From: Breviolum minutum Mf 1.05b.01
Taxonomy: Eukaryota > Sar > Dinophyceae > Suessiales > Symbiodiniaceae
Direction of reading: 5' to 3'
DNA length: 64,000 nt
NCBI GenBank assembly: GCA_000507305.1
Contig: DF239910.1
Span: 1 to 64,000 of the forward strand
Shown one piece after another: positions 1 to 10,113 of the stretch. The number at the start of each line of letters is the position of its first letter. The stretch's first letter is position 1. The translations under genes and the position numbers were made by a program. The notes beneath the pieces are model-generated. The model did no database searches. It was given only the letters and a program-made list of their open reading frames with translations, and was not told where the DNA came from.

Positions 1-40
1 AAGGAGAAGGAGGAGAAGGAGGAGGAGGAGGAGAAGAGAC
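1..40. repeat. Purine (AAG/GAG)n simple repeat
   Basis: Imperfect AAG/GAG triplets open the window, all purine on the + strand. No coding context is visible. Confidence 0.8.
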
Positions 41-192
41 TGACATAAAATCTAACAACCCTCACCTGACAGGTGGGGAATACAATTGTTTTGGCTCAAT
101 CCACAACTTGGACTTAACCCATGGCCGTCACAGCCTTTCTGTTTCCAAAGATTAAGGGGGTTTTAGATTCAAAATGATATGGGTCCAACAAG

Positions 193-305
193 GGGTTGCC
201 CCCCCCGAAAAAGAACATGTTTACTGTAAATTGATGGTTGGTAGATGAAATTTCGTTTTGAAATGGTCGCTTTTCAAAGGACATGTTAATTTTTGCGGGG
301 TTAAG
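193..305. mobile_element. Degraded family C inverted-repeat element
   Basis: The left end is a C-run followed by GAAAAAGAACATG; the right end has ACATGTTAATTTTTGCGGGG. The interior (TTGATGGTTGGTAGATGAAAT) resembles that of other family C copies. The ends are diverged, so the boundaries are approximate. Confidence 0.35.
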
Positions 306-509
306 AGTGTAAACTTCCATTTGAACCAATCTTGAGCATCTCAAATTCTCCGATTCATCCTCAGAACTACGGTAGTTGATGTTTGTTGAAACCGATCCCT
401 TTCCCCTTCGTGAGCTCAAAAAAAAGGAAGAGTTTCGGAGTTTTTCGGTGGAAGGTGTAACGCAAAACATCATAGTATGGTGTTCCATTGCCATATATTA
501 CACCATTAT

Positions 510-615
510 TACACCCCTGAAAATGAACATGGAACCTGAAAGAATCACCCAATTGAAAAGGAAATCATTTTCCAAACTTCCATTTCTAGGTTCCATGTTA
601 ATTTTCTGGGTTGTA
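510..615. mobile_element. Family C inverted-repeat element (MITE-like)
   Basis: It begins TACACCCCTGAAAATGAACA and ends with the imperfect complement (CATGTTAATTTTCTGGGTTGTA). The outer 25-30 bases of each arm pair, as does ATGGAACCTGA with its complement further in. It has no coding capacity. Members of this family recur throughout the window. Confidence 0.6.
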
Positions 616-658
616 GTTCATGGGGAAAAAACAAAAAGAACCGGGGAGATGAGTATTC

Positions 659-895
659 ATGAGCAATGCTGCCCTGATGCAAGACTCTTGTCTGCTCAAT
701 TGTTCAATGGAACAAGGGTGCCTCCACGCTGAGTGTGGTACAGTAGATGGAGCAAACCATGTAGTAGAGTGTTTCAGCACAAATTCTCATGGAACATCTC
801 TTGAGAAGCTTGCTTTCCAGGAAGCTGACAAGAAGGAGTGGCTTACATGGATCCAGAATCACTCCTTTGGAGCTGATTGTCCACCATTCGCAGGT
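659..895 (+). CDS. Exon candidate, unknown protein (possible retroelement scrap)
   Basis: An open frame from an ATG at 659 runs 79 codons to a plausible donor (CATTCGCAG|GTCCCG at 896). It continues to a stop at 955 if unspliced. The peptide is balanced and Cys-containing (NCSMEQGCLHAEC, then QEADKKEWLTWIQN). The second motif faintly recalls the segment just before the reverse transcriptase of Ty1/copia-like polyproteins (xEADxKEWxxW), so a degraded retroelement fragment is an alternative to a host exon. No domain is certain. Confidence 0.25.
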
Positions 896-956
896 CCCGG
901 ATATTCGCTGAAACATCGAGGTGCAAGTTGCGCCTTTTGTTGGGTGGGGAAATGAC

Positions 957-1058
957 TCGGGGAGGGAAGGAATCCATATCCCACCAAACGGGAAGTTTGG
1001 AAAATCATCGACTCAAAAGTGCCACAAAGGTAGGGGATATGTTAGTTTCCAGGAGGGC
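957..1058. mobile_element. Possible diverged family C element
   Basis: The right end, GATATGTTAGTTTCCAGGAGGG, matches the family C terminus, and the interior GGAAGTTTGGAAAATCATC matches family C centres in reverse. The left end is weak. A 160-codon open frame (877-1359) crosses it and is probably fortuitous. Confidence 0.3.
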
Positions 1059-1059
1059 A

Positions 1060-1690
1060 TGTGAGCGTGGATTTAATTTTCATTTTTTGAAGCATGTAAT
1101 TGGAAGACAAAACTTTCCTTTTAAATTTCGGCCCATTTTCAAGGGCAATTGGAGGATATTTGTCTATTTTGCAAGGCTAATCACCATGTGGGGCATTTGT
1201 TTTACTTTTTCCAACTTGAACATTTTTTTGGAGGCGGGAGTTTTTCTCAAGGTCTCAAAGCGTAGTAAGGGAATCAAGGGATGTAATAATTCTTTAGCTG
1301 TTCTTACAAACAGGGTTCGTGTGAGAAAGTTTTGGAGAAGTTGCTTGAGATTACACTAGCTCCCCAATGCCAACAACTACGGAACAAACATGTGGCAAAG
1401 TAGGTTTTTGTGAGACTGGCAAGTGACATACTGTTGATGGACGAAATCCTGCGCCACCCGGGATGGTTAAAACCCTATCAATAATGGGATAATCATCATC
1501 CTTGGTGGTGCAGGATTTTGTCCATCAACAGTATTTTCTGAGGTACTGGATGATATTCGTTGTAAGTGGATGTCAATGTAGGTGTATCCCCCTGTAAATT
1601 TCCTCTAGGTTTTGGGGTGCCTTAAGGTCTCCAGAAACTGACCGTTTTCCTGGAAATCCAGGTCGTGATAAAGGGGTCATGAATACCATT
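1060..1690. other. Non-coding stretch
   Basis: AT-rich DNA holding one full family A inverted-repeat element (1428-1534). I see no credible gene. Confidence 0.5.
1428..1534. mobile_element. Family A inverted-repeat element, full length
   Basis: It starts ATACTGTTGATGGACGAAAT and ends with the complement (TTTTGTCCATCAACAGTAT). The arms pair over about 22 bases including CCTGC/GCAGG. The interior contains ACCCGGGATGG and AATAATGGGATAA, which recur in the copy at 62877. It is 107 bp and has no ORF. Confidence 0.7.
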
Positions 1691-2445
1691 TTCTAGACAA
1701 GCCATCGAGTACTCTAGAAAATGGATCAGGTTTTGCTTTAGAAAATGGTTGGGCATGGGTCAGGGATACCAAAGACGTCCAAAGACTTTGGTTCTAGAAA
1801 ATCGGTAGTGCAAACATCAGTCCTTCGATCATCCGATGATATCTTTCATTTTACTTCACAACCAGCACAACACCAATAATAGACATATAGATACGGCAAG
1901 AGTCTGAGGGCGCATGCACCCAACTATATAAACTCTTCTAGAAAATGGTGGGAGCCTATCTTTTGGAGGTACAACCTCTAGAAAATGATTGGGCAACTTC
2001 CTAAACGCCACACCAGCCCCCCGGAGCTCACAACCGTCCGCCAAAAGGATTGAAATGAAAACCTTGAAAATTAAGGAAAGAGAAATGACATGAACTTGAA
2101 ACTACGGTATGTTGTTTCCCTTGAGCGAAAGCTCTAGAAAATGGTAGGGCATGAGTGCGGACCCATTCACTGGAACCAACATGCACCAACCCAGCCACCT
2201 AATCAAGCATATTTCTTGGAATTTTCAAGGACAGGATTGTGGTTAGTTGAAAATATAAAGTTCAAAATCATTCCAGTTGCTTCGCAATCAACACAACCCC
2301 AAAACATACACAATAAGATATGTTAAGAGTCTCAGGGCACATGCACCCAACCAAGCTCTTCTCAAAAAATGGTGGATACCAGAAATTGGCTGCGCATATG
2401 TTGACATCGTATGGAACAAACATATGTTTTTTTTTGGGGGGGGCA

Positions 2446-2600
2446 CATCCAATGTCAGGCTATGAGATACCATTTTCTAGAGATTTGATATGGCTACCAT
2501 TTTCCACTAGGAAAAAATCTGTTTTCTAGGGCTTCGAGGGTATGTGCCCTAGAAATTGGCATGCCGCCACCCCACAAAATAATTTACACGGGGATATTTG
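2446..2600 (+). repeat. Direct repeat, copy 1 (partner 2785-2935)
   Basis: It shares with the partner, in order: CACATCCAATGTCAGGC, GAGATACCATTTTCTAGAG, a TATGGCTAC block, CCCTAGAAATTGG, a CCACCCCA block and an ACGGGG/CAGGGG end. Indels accumulate at the A-tracts. Confidence 0.6.
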
Positions 2601-2784
2601 GATATATTATTATGCTAAAAAGTATTTGGATAGGATCGCATAGATATATTTTGACGGGTATATATACTAGAAATTGGCTGCGCATATGTTGACATCCTGT
2701 GTATGTTTGGATGGAATTTGTATACTAGAAATTGGCCGCTCATACTTTTACATCTTATTGAAAAAAACGCGTGATATTTTTTGA

Positions 2785-2935
2785 GGCACATCCAATGTCA
2801 GGCTTTGAGATACCATTTTCTAGAGATTTACTATGGCTACAATTTTCTAGTAATTAAAAAAAAAATCTAGGGGTTAGGGGTTATGCACCCTAGAAATTGG
2901 TATATCTCCACCCCAAAGGGGTAATTTGCAGGGGG
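2785..2935 (+). repeat. Direct repeat, copy 2 (partner 2446-2600)
   Basis: Second copy of the unit at 2446-2600. The shared blocks are in the same order, with expansion of an A-tract. Confidence 0.6.
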
Positions 2936-2939
2936 ATGT

Positions 2940-4440
2940 AGGTGTAATGAAACATCCCAACAAGACAGGGCTCCCTGTCAAGCCAATGCATAGCAGCAAT
3001 CCTCAAGTAATCAGCCTTTTCGCTTGGTGTTGTGATATTCAGATGCATGGAGCATTGACAGGATAAACATCCCCTAAAAATTGGGATCCAACAACCCCAC
3101 ACTTTCGGGTCAAAAATGTCCAGAGTTTCAAGATATTACAGTTGATATTTCAAAACATCTTGTTAAGCCTACTTGTACAGGAATTGATTTCGTCTACTGT
3201 ACCCTTTCCCGAAGTGCGCTCATACCAAACAAGAGGGTCTTCAAAAAAAAAATCTGGGAAAATGTATGTCCTCTCAATCATAGATTTTTGGGGGTATCCA
3301 TTTAGTTAAATTTCAGCAGGGATACTGTAGGAGGGTTAGGATTTTTTCCGAATCCTCAGCCTGAGACGTTTCTGCAACATGGTCCAACACTGTATCCTTT
3401 GTCCACCTTGGTAAGTAACACTTGTGTGTCGCAAGTGCTTGGGGAGGGAACATGTACGGTCAATGGAGCTTCCTGGTTCCCTTACTAGGTGGTAGGTACA
3501 AGTAGCATAGAATCACCCAATTGGCAGTATATACCACTCATATACCACTTATATATTGCCAATTGGGTGGTTGTATATATCACCTACCACCTATTAAGGG
3601 AACCAGAAACAGCTACTCTCTTGACTGTAATCCTGGGTTTCCACACCAGGTTTTTGGAGCCCACGAAAAGTCTTGCGAACAAGCAGCGTCGGAGGGTGTT
3701 GGGACAATTGTGTCTCGGCCACCAAGGTTCAACAATTTTTTCAGGGGAAAAAATGGAAGTAAGATATTTGGTGTATTGTTTCACAGGTGGTTTTACAATG
3801 TTTGATTTGCTTGCTGTTTTTGGGGGAAGAGGTCAAATTCGAGCCCAAGATGTAATACCTATTTTGAGAATGTCGAACCACGACCAATGGACGATCCTCC
3901 ATTGGTGTTCCAGAAAGAGTGATTGCAATCATGAATGAGAGTGAATTTTTTCTCTCTGGGGACGCGAAGCTGCCGTTGCTTGAATGAAGCTTTTGCGGGC
4001 AGACTTTCAATCCCCTCACCAAAAAAAAACACAACCACAACCACAACAAGGTGAAACAAAACCCAGCATTTTTGGGGTGCTGGTATTCTACAAAACAAAT
4101 GAGACACGCACCAGTATTTAACTACTTTTTTTTTGGTGATGTTTCGTGCCCATTCTCGGATCCTGGGAGGTAAATTCATCGAAATTTTGTTGATAGCAAG
4201 GGGGGAACCGCCTTAAAGGATCCTTAAAAAAAACCATGGTTATGGTTAATCCGTATCAAACCCATTGTTTTTGGTGTTTTTTTTCTATCCAAATTTTTGA
4301 GAAGCCGACAATAATCCGTAGAATATTCCTACACTGTCAATTCTTTTGTGCCCCTTTTGGGGACGGTTTTTTGTGACCCTTTCAAAGGTTGTTGGTGACC
4401 TCCAACGATCGGGGATAAAAAAGGTCACTTTGAATCACCT
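2940..4440. other. Non-coding stretch with a foldback
   Basis: No credible gene. It holds the inverted repeat at 3474-3607. Overlapping ORFs at 3489-3938 in several frames run through the foldback and are probably chance. Confidence 0.45.
3474..3607. repeat. 134-bp foldback (inverted repeat)
   Basis: The left arm starts TGGTTCCCTTACTAGGTGGT and the right arm ends ACCACCTATTAAGGGAACCA. The arms also pair internally at CACCCAATTGGCA / TGCCAATTGGGTG. Almost the whole segment folds, with a short AT-rich loop near 3537-3550. The length suits a non-autonomous DNA transposon or foldback element. Confidence 0.75.
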
Positions 4441-4442
4441 GG

Positions 4443-4549
4443 TACACCCCTGAAGATTAACATGGAACATAATCATGCGCGATTGGGGGAGATCATGTTC
4501 CTTTCTAAATTGGTGATTGGTAGGTTCCATCTTAATCTTCCAGGGTGTA
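4443..4549. mobile_element. Family C inverted-repeat element
   Basis: It starts TACACCCCTGAAGATTAACA and ends with TTAATCTTCCAGGGTGTA. The arms pair for about 25 bases. Just outside or inside the ends lie GGTACA (left) and TTCCAG (right), which resemble splice sites. Confidence 0.7.
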
Positions 4550-4703
4550 GTTTCATGGTCATCTCTCAGATGTTGACTCCACAGTGAAACTCTTGCAAGG
4601 TGAGAAGAACTCCTCTTGCACACGTTTCAGCTATTCAACAACTCATGAGTGTTGCTTGGACATGAAACAAGTGGGCTCTATTTAGAGGTTCAGGATACAT
4701 ATA

Positions 4704-4807
4704 ATGGGTGTTTCCAAAAATGGTGGTACCCCCAAATCATCAATTTTAATGAGATTTCCATTATAAATCATTCATTTTGGGGTACCCCTATTTTTGGAAA
4801 CAACCAT
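4704..4807. mobile_element. Family B inverted-repeat element
   Basis: It begins ATGGGTGTTTCCAAAAATGG and ends TATTTTTGGAAACAACCAT. It has paired GGTACCCC / GGGGTACC blocks and a central AAATCATCAATTTTAATGAG region mirrored by ATAAATCATTCATTTTGG. TA-rich flanks suggest a TA target, as for Tc1/mariner-type MITEs; that is an inference. Confidence 0.7.
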
Positions 4808-5054
4808 ATATACATGGTAAAATGGTGATATAGCTCTATACTTTCATCACCTCTAAACCATTTGGCGTAAAAATTCCAGTTGCTACTAACGTACCGAGTA
4901 CCCTGGACCTCTCAGTATCTCGATTAAAAAGGAAGGGCCGATCGTGTGAATGTTTGGGGCGGAAGGGTGTCCTATTTCTGGAAGGGAAGTGCTTACCCAC
5001 AAGAAAACCTGGGAAAGAAAGAGCTTTTTCAAGGAACTTTGGATCATGCTGATT

Positions 5055-5095
5055 ATACTGTTGATGGATGAAACCCGGCCAACATAGGGCAACCA
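5055..5095. mobile_element. Lone left end of a family A element
   Basis: ATACTGTTGATGGATGAAAC matches the family A terminus and is followed by CCGGCCAAC. I found no partner end within 150 bp, so this is a truncated copy. Confidence 0.4.
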
Positions 5096-6297
5096 GTCAA
5101 AAGTTTGTTTTTTCCTCAGGCCTTTCTAAATACCAGGTGATTTTATCTATTTATCTGTGATTTTTTTATGGGATTTCTTCTAGTTTTGGCTGAACTAAAA
5201 GCAACACCAATGTGCAGAATCAGAAAGATTCCCTTAAATACCATCGACCATCGATTTGATTTATTTTGATTCGCATGATTTTTTTCTGGATCTTTTGAGA
5301 GCTGCCAAAATTCCTCTTTTTCTTTTCGCCAAGTCATTTTCCCGCCCAACCACAAGGGAGGGCCAATGTTGAGTTCCGGGAAGATGAAAGGGCCATGTGG
5401 ATACTGGGATTCCCTACAAAACACATCAGTCTCTGGAATCCTAGATGGAGGATGATGATAAGATATCCCTCTAACATGTTTTTTCCCCAAACACACGCGC
5501 ACACACACACACCATTTCAATCATATAGTTGTTTGGTCATTAAAGGTTTACTCTTCTAGGTCCTATCAATCTCTTCTACAAGACACATATGATTTAGGTT
5601 TATTTTGAATAGTAAAGTATGGTAAAGTAATTGACCGACCAAAACCACAAAACAAACTCTTGACTAATAATTAATTGTACATAGCATATGTTTCCACGCA
5701 TGCACACACACACACACACTTGGATCGCACCATTTGTCGGCTTCAAAATCCGTTGAACCATGGTCCGAGGCAGCCTTAGTGGCCCCGAATCACAGCGTGT
5801 CCGTAGCGATTTGTGCATCTATGCTTTCCAAAAAGAGGCTGAAAGAGTCACAGCCACGTGTGCCTTTTCTGTGTTATTTTTCTTGAGAGTTTCTCAAACA
5901 AGTTTCATATACGGAAGTGATGTTTCAAACTATGCTCTATCTCTCTAAGACTGACGAATGTCGTCACAGAGTCCGTTTGTGTCTTATCAGTTGTTTTTGT
6001 TGGACACTTTAAAGCATTCATGGCATGTTGGGTTGTTGCCCCAGATGCTCGACTTTAGATCATTTCTGTAATGGGGAACCTTGGTGGATTGATTTCTGAA
6101 GGTTTCCTGTCTTGCTTTGCAAAGTTTCATTCAGAAACATCGACAACTTCATGCAATCAAGTGACCAAAAAGCTGTTTAACAGGTTTACGTTCAAAAAGA
6201 CTGGAAATTTGCCATTCAATGTTTCTTTAAATGCAAAAGTACAAAGGGTGCCAAAGGTGCCGATTGAACCAAATTGAAAGTTGGTTGCTGGAACTGC

Positions 6298-6328
6298 GAA
6301 ATGACTTGGCGCTGTCGCAAGTCATTTC
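6298..6328. repeat. Perfect 11-bp hairpin
   Basis: GAAATGACTTG and CAAGTCATTTC pair perfectly around the 9-base loop GCGCTGTCG. No U-run follows and no gene abuts it, so I do not call it a terminator. Confidence 0.6.
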
Positions 6329-6530
6329 CAATGTTCAAGCTGTTGAAACCATCTGTACCCGCGAATTAAACTAGTGTATTAGTGCATCATATAGCGAATG
6401 AAGGTCCATTGCATTGCATCGTACTAAATCGTACAGAAATACATTATAGTGCGTTTTTGTGTTCTTACCTTATAACATGGTTTATTCTGAACAGGGGTCT
6501 TAAAAACATGACGGGTATAGTATATAATGA

Positions 6531-6690
6531 ATAGGGCTAAGTTCACAAAGAACATTTCATGTTTTGAGACTTGTGTTTCACCCACGCCACAGGACAATGA
6601 AACACAAGATGGAGGAGACGGAGATGGCGGCGGAGATAACATCAACAAGGATTCCCGACACAACAGCCAACCAGCCGAGAAATGAACATC
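6531..6690 (+). repeat. Tandem duplicated unit, copy 1 (partner 6879-7055)
   Basis: The two units share ATAGGGC.AAGTT.AC.AAGAAC, then a long, nearly identical block through CACGCCACAGGACAATGAAAC and the GATGGAGGAGACGGAG run, then CCCGACACAACAGCCAA. They lie 348 bp apart. A 3' splice-like CCACAG precedes an open frame in both. In this copy the frame (6593-6685, 30 codons, Asp/Gly/Asn-rich) ends early in TGA. Confidence 0.75.
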
Positions 6691-6878
6691 ACAAACTGTA
6701 TTTTGGTGCAAGAAGAGTGAGCACCTTTAGCCGTCCCGCATGTCATTTCATCAATAGAATTGTGCTGACGTTCCTTTCTGCCAAATGTGTGACTGTACAA
6801 ATCGAAGTCATATCCTGTCATCATGTCGCAATATGTCACGTACATGTTACATATTGTTAGAGAAACGTATTGTCTGGA

Positions 6879-7055
6879 TAGGGCCAAGTTTACGAAGAAC
6901 ATTTCATGTTTTGAGACTTGTGGTTCACCCACGCCACAGGACAATGAAACACAAGATGGAGGAGACGGAGATGGCGGCGGAAATGGAGACAGCGCCGATA
7001 ATCCAGAAGACGTCGGTGAGGTGCTTCCCCGACACAACAGCCAAGAAGCAGAGCT
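6879..7055 (+). repeat. Tandem duplicated unit, copy 2 (partner 6531-6690)
   Basis: Second copy of the 6531 unit, with about 25 extra bases between the Gly/Asp run and the CCCGACACAACAGCCAA block. Confidence 0.75.
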
Positions 7056-7125
7056 ACGAATATTAACAAGCTATAGATTCTATATAGTGAAAAAAGAGAG
7101 TGAGAACCATGCATGGTGGAACTGA
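6940..7125 (+). CDS. Exon candidate, Asp/Gly-rich peptide
   Basis: After a CCACAG acceptor-like site, 61 codons stay open to TGA. The first 25 residues are DNETQDGGDGDGGGNGDS and ADNPEDVG, an acidic low-complexity run; the rest is less striking. A possible donor (GTCG|GTGAGG) lies near 7016. The duplicate at 6593 shares the same phase. The function is unknown, and low-complexity composition weakens the case. Confidence 0.2.
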   Translation, partial: DNETQDGGDGDGGGNGDSADNPEDVGEVLPRHNSQEAELRILTSYRFYIVKKESENHAWWN

Positions 7126-7409
7126 TGGATCTTTCACTCGCATTTGACTTCTTTGGCCAGGCTGGAATGTTGAAATGGAATTAGTAAAACTGACCTGCCC
7201 CCACTCAAAAATCCTAGTCATAGTCAACAATTTGAGATGGTTTCTTTAGTAGACGCCGAATACATGGACAAGTATTTCACTACATGGACAAATATTTCAA
7301 TACATGAACAACTATTATTGTTGAAAAAAATCCAAAGCATTATTTGTACAGGGTTCTTGGGAAGGAAGACATATCAAAACCTTATCTGTGTGGGTATGAT
7401 TACTGACAG

Positions 7410-7680
7410 GGATCAACAGTGAAGGTTCAGAACATCTGAAACTTTGAATTTATTCTATGGCATGGGAATCATTCGGATTATGTACAGTATGGGATGTTCG
7501 TGGACTACCTCCTTGAAAAGTTGTTTTGGAGGCTTCCTTTGAAAGCTTTTTGTGTATTCTCGAAACTCGAATGGAAATACAAATCAGAAAGCTTCAACAC
7601 TTTAAGATTGACAGGGTGTGCGCAGAGTAGAATTAAACACAAGGGTTTTGGAAAGGGGAGAAAAGCTGAAGCTTTCTATG
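7410..7680 (+). pseudogene. Exon-like segment in duplication, copy 1
   Basis: It is bounded by a TGACAG acceptor-like site and a canonical-looking donor (TTCTATG|GTAAGA at 7681). From 7494 the frame is open to the donor (MFVDYLLEKLF ... AQSRIKHKGFGKG). Upstream, a 13-base insertion after GSEHLKL shifts the frame. Copy 2 lacks that insertion but has its own stop and insertion. Read together, both look like decayed copies of one exon of unknown function. They could also be chance. Confidence 0.25.
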
Positions 7681-7774
7681 GTAAGAATTATTAGGAGTTT
7701 GTGAATTTATATGTTAAGATGTATAATCACATTATGTGAATTTCTTACGATACTTTTGTGTAGCCACATCACAG

Positions 7775-7924
7775 GCCAACGATGGGGCAGGGAACGAGTC
7801 CACCGACGAAACTGCAGACAACGGTGAAACTGGTTGAAACTCAAAGCTGTCAACAGCCACGGCCATGACATGCGGATACATGCTTTTCATTTTGGGGTCC
7901 CAATTTTTCAACAGCTGCATTTAA
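7775..7924 (+). pseudogene. Exon-like segment after CACATCACAG, copy 1
   Basis: After a pyrimidine-containing acceptor-like site, the frame reads ANDGAGNESTDETADNGETG, then an in-frame TGA. Copy 2 (12450-12599) has TGG there and continues to a hydrophobic tail ending at TAA. The opposite strand of both copies is also open (62 codons), so strand is not settled. Confidence 0.2.
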
Positions 7925-8573
7925 GCAATCTTCCAATTTGCACATAAAGCATCAAAACGTTCAAAAGCCGTATTATTGATGGTTTTTCACTCTTGCATTC
8001 AGGGAGCGGATAAAAGCCTAGACCGTTGCATGAAAGCTTTCACAGACACCTCCCGGATAGCATGCAGACAACCGGGGTAGCAAGAGCATTTTCATTGAAG
8101 TTATCATTTTCTACCTTTTTTTTGGTCCGTTTTATCAAAATGCCCAGATTCACCACTCTTCCAGCAATTTTGATCACGCCTGAACGCCAGACGCCGTTCA
8201 CGACGACCACATACCCAAGGCAGACACCCAAGGCAGGGAAGCCGGCGAGCATGGCAGAGTCCATCATAATCTCTTGAAAAATACTTCATTTTTGCCAGGT
8301 TGTTCAAATTCAAGTGATATGTACTAATATATGTACTTTATATTATATGAATATACATGCAAGTAAGATCAGACCGCGCCAGGCAATGTCACCAACAACA
8401 AGGGCCCGGTATTACAAGGGAGAAGCAGGGAACCCCGAGTTTTGTTGACGACAAGGCCACAGCGTGCCGACTTGCGTCGGTGGATTAAAGGCAGAAGCAG
8501 AGTCAAAAAAATCGCAAGCTGTGGAATTGTTTGCTCCTAATCAACATCCAGTATAATTGGTCAGTATAAAGAT

Positions 8574-8667
8574 TACCCTCCCGGAAATTAAGATATCCCA
8601 TACCAAGGCACTTTTGAAGATGATTTTCCTTTTCCCCAGGTGGGTTATGTTAATTCCCTAGAGGGTA
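8574..8667. mobile_element. Family C inverted-repeat element
   Basis: It starts TACCCTCCCGGAAATTAAGA and ends TATGTTAATTCCCTAGAGGGTA. The interior AAGATGATTTTCCTTTTCC is shared with the copies at 20453 and 50302. Confidence 0.65.
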
Positions 8668-8927
8668 TATGGACTATGACTATTTTTTTCATGAGGGGAG
8701 CCTTAAGAGTGGAATAAAATCCCCGTTCGAAGTTCAGAAATGAAACTCAGAAGTCACATGAAGTGCTTGGCATAGACTTTGATCTTTTTTTAGTATTACC
8801 ATCACCATCACCACTTCAAAAATAATCAGCACTCACCAATATCCAAGATTTGGGTCGATTTTCCTCGGTGGCTCACTTCTGATTTTTTGTCTCAAATTGT
8901 GTTCATTTTCAGCGAGTGATTTGAAGA

Positions 8928-8950
8928 GAAGGAGAGAGAGAGAGAGAGAG
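8928..8950. repeat. (GA)n microsatellite
   Basis: About ten GA dinucleotides in an otherwise ordinary stretch. Confidence 0.85.
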
Positions 8951-9400
8951 CAATTCTGCAAACTTTGCAGATGAGAAGACCTGAGATTTCTCCATCGGGG
9001 ACTATTGGGGGCGTCCATTCGCCGGTGTCGTCATGTGGTTGTGCCCAACAAAAAACCCCCAAGGTTCATAAACACTGCACAAACCCTTCAAGCTGGAGCG
9101 GCAACCAACCAGGGAAGTGGGAGGTTGGTCATGAATTCTAATTTCCATAGGGTCGCTTGAGTTCCTCCATGGGATTACGACATGGATCCTGCGTGGAATG
9201 CCAATCAACCGCAGAGGAATCAATCAAGGGGTTAGTCGGATGTTCCCTGCAAAGAGCAGCATAGCGTACTTTTCATCAGATTCATAAGAATGTCAAACTA
9301 GCATTTTGTCACATTTGTTCATTTGATTTTGTTGGCGTGTAAGCCATGATTCGGGGTGCATTCAACTGGAACAACATGAAACAACCAGTTTTGATGTGTA

Positions 9401-9492
9401 GATGCACCCCGGAAATTTAACGTGGATACTCAAAATAGCCATTTTCCAAGGCCCATCATTTTTGGGTATCTATACTAAATTTTCAGGTTGTA
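9401..9492. mobile_element. Family C-like inverted-repeat element
   Basis: It starts GATGCACCCCGGAAATTTAA and ends TAAATTTTCAGGTTGTA. The arms pair imperfectly. TTTTCAG sits at the right end. Confidence 0.5.
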
Positions 9493-9600
9493 GCCAAGGG
9501 GTTCCAAAACCATGCCCCACTGGTCATGGTGTTGGTGAAGGTCTTTGGCCTGAGGGATATTTTCCAAGCCACCAATTGGCAAATCATCCAAACCACTAGT

Positions 9601-9705
9601 TACCATCCCTGAAACTAACATAACCCCTGAAAAATGGATGGTTGGAATACTAGTTTCCTTTGGGAAACCCTATTTTCAGGTGCTATGTTTGTTTCAGGGA
9701 GGTTA
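9601..9705. mobile_element. Family C inverted-repeat element
   Basis: It starts TACCATCCCTGAAACTAACA and ends TATGTTTGTTTCAGGGAGGTTA, with internal ACCCCTGAAAA mirrored by TTTTCAGGTGCT. A short GGTTAGGTA tandem follows the right end. Confidence 0.7.
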
Positions 9706-10085
9706 GGTAGAGGTTAGGTATAGATATTAGTTACCAAGTTACTTGTTATATGTTTATAGATTTATAGCTGATATTATATAGTTATATTTAGTTACACGTA
9801 TAGTTCTGAATGTATCATATGTCTTTATTTGTTCTGAAAGATGGTATGATCTCATTGTTCAAGTTTCCCTTACGAGTGGGTTTAACACCCGGGGTCAACC
9901 CCAATACGGGTTAAGGTTACCTTGGCTTTTATAAATCACGTTTAAAAACTGTTGACAAAAATGACCATACTTTAGCTCCTTTCGAGCAGGATCAACCCCA
10001 ATGGGGTAAGGTTACATTGGATACTGTTGTCCAGAATGACTCAGAATGACCATACTTCTACGTTGGATGTTGATTTGTTCATGTG

Positions 10086-10108
10086 TTTTTTTTTTTGGGG
10101 GGGGGGGC
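10086..10108 (+). repeat. T-tract joined to G-tract
   Basis: A run of T (about 11) runs directly into a run of G (about 12). Similar T-to-G junctions occur near 2426, 15037, 22209, 39274 and 42141. Confidence 0.8.
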
Positions 10109-10113
10109 GTACT

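Larger units (their letters stand above)
41..640. other. Non-coding stretch with two family C inverted-repeat elements
   Basis: The short ORFs here run through inverted repeats on both strands and look like chance. The stretch holds one degraded (193-305) and one better (510-615) family C element, and nothing else I can support. Confidence 0.5.
1688..2935. repeat. Cluster of dispersed CTAGAAAATGG / CCATTTTCTAG words
   Basis: Roughly 15 copies of CTAGAAAATGG, its complement CCATTTTCTAG, or the variant CTAGAAATTGG occur in about 1.25 kb, for example near 1688, 1712, 1794, 1936, 1979, 2132, 2471, 2548, 2669, 2727, 2814, 2843 and 2890, in both orientations. Within the cluster, 2446-2600 and 2785-2935 are diverged direct copies sharing CACATCCAATGTCAGGC and CCCTAGAAATTGG. 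The sequence between words is not conserved otherwise. Confidence 0.7.
4810..6530. other. Non-coding stretch with CA/TG repeats
   Basis: It contains short CA-rich runs (about 5493-5513 and 5702-5720), a lone family A end at 5055 and a small hairpin at 6298-6328. No credible gene was recognised. Confidence 0.45.
7118..8238 (+). repeat. 1.1-kb segmental duplication, copy 1 (partner 11764-12908)
   Basis: It runs from GGAACTGATGGATCTTTCAC to ACACCCAAGGCAGGG. It shares long identical stretches with the partner, differing by scattered substitutions and indels (the offset grows from 4646 to 4670). Relative to copy 2 it has 13 extra bases near 7445 that break one open frame, an in-frame TGA in another exon-like stretch, and it lacks about 37 bases near 7582. 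Confidence 0.9.

Noticed and set aside
80-110. Partial match to the dinoflagellate spliced leader (TTTTGGCTCAA)
   Set aside because: Only about 11 bases match and the rest of the leader is absent; chance is likely in 64 kb.
877-1359. 160-codon ORF
   Set aside because: Covers a likely family C relic and AT-rich DNA with biased composition; at most its first 40 codons could be coding.
6298-6328. Hairpin as a transcription terminator
   Set aside because: No T-run follows and the genome is eukaryotic; left as a plain hairpin.
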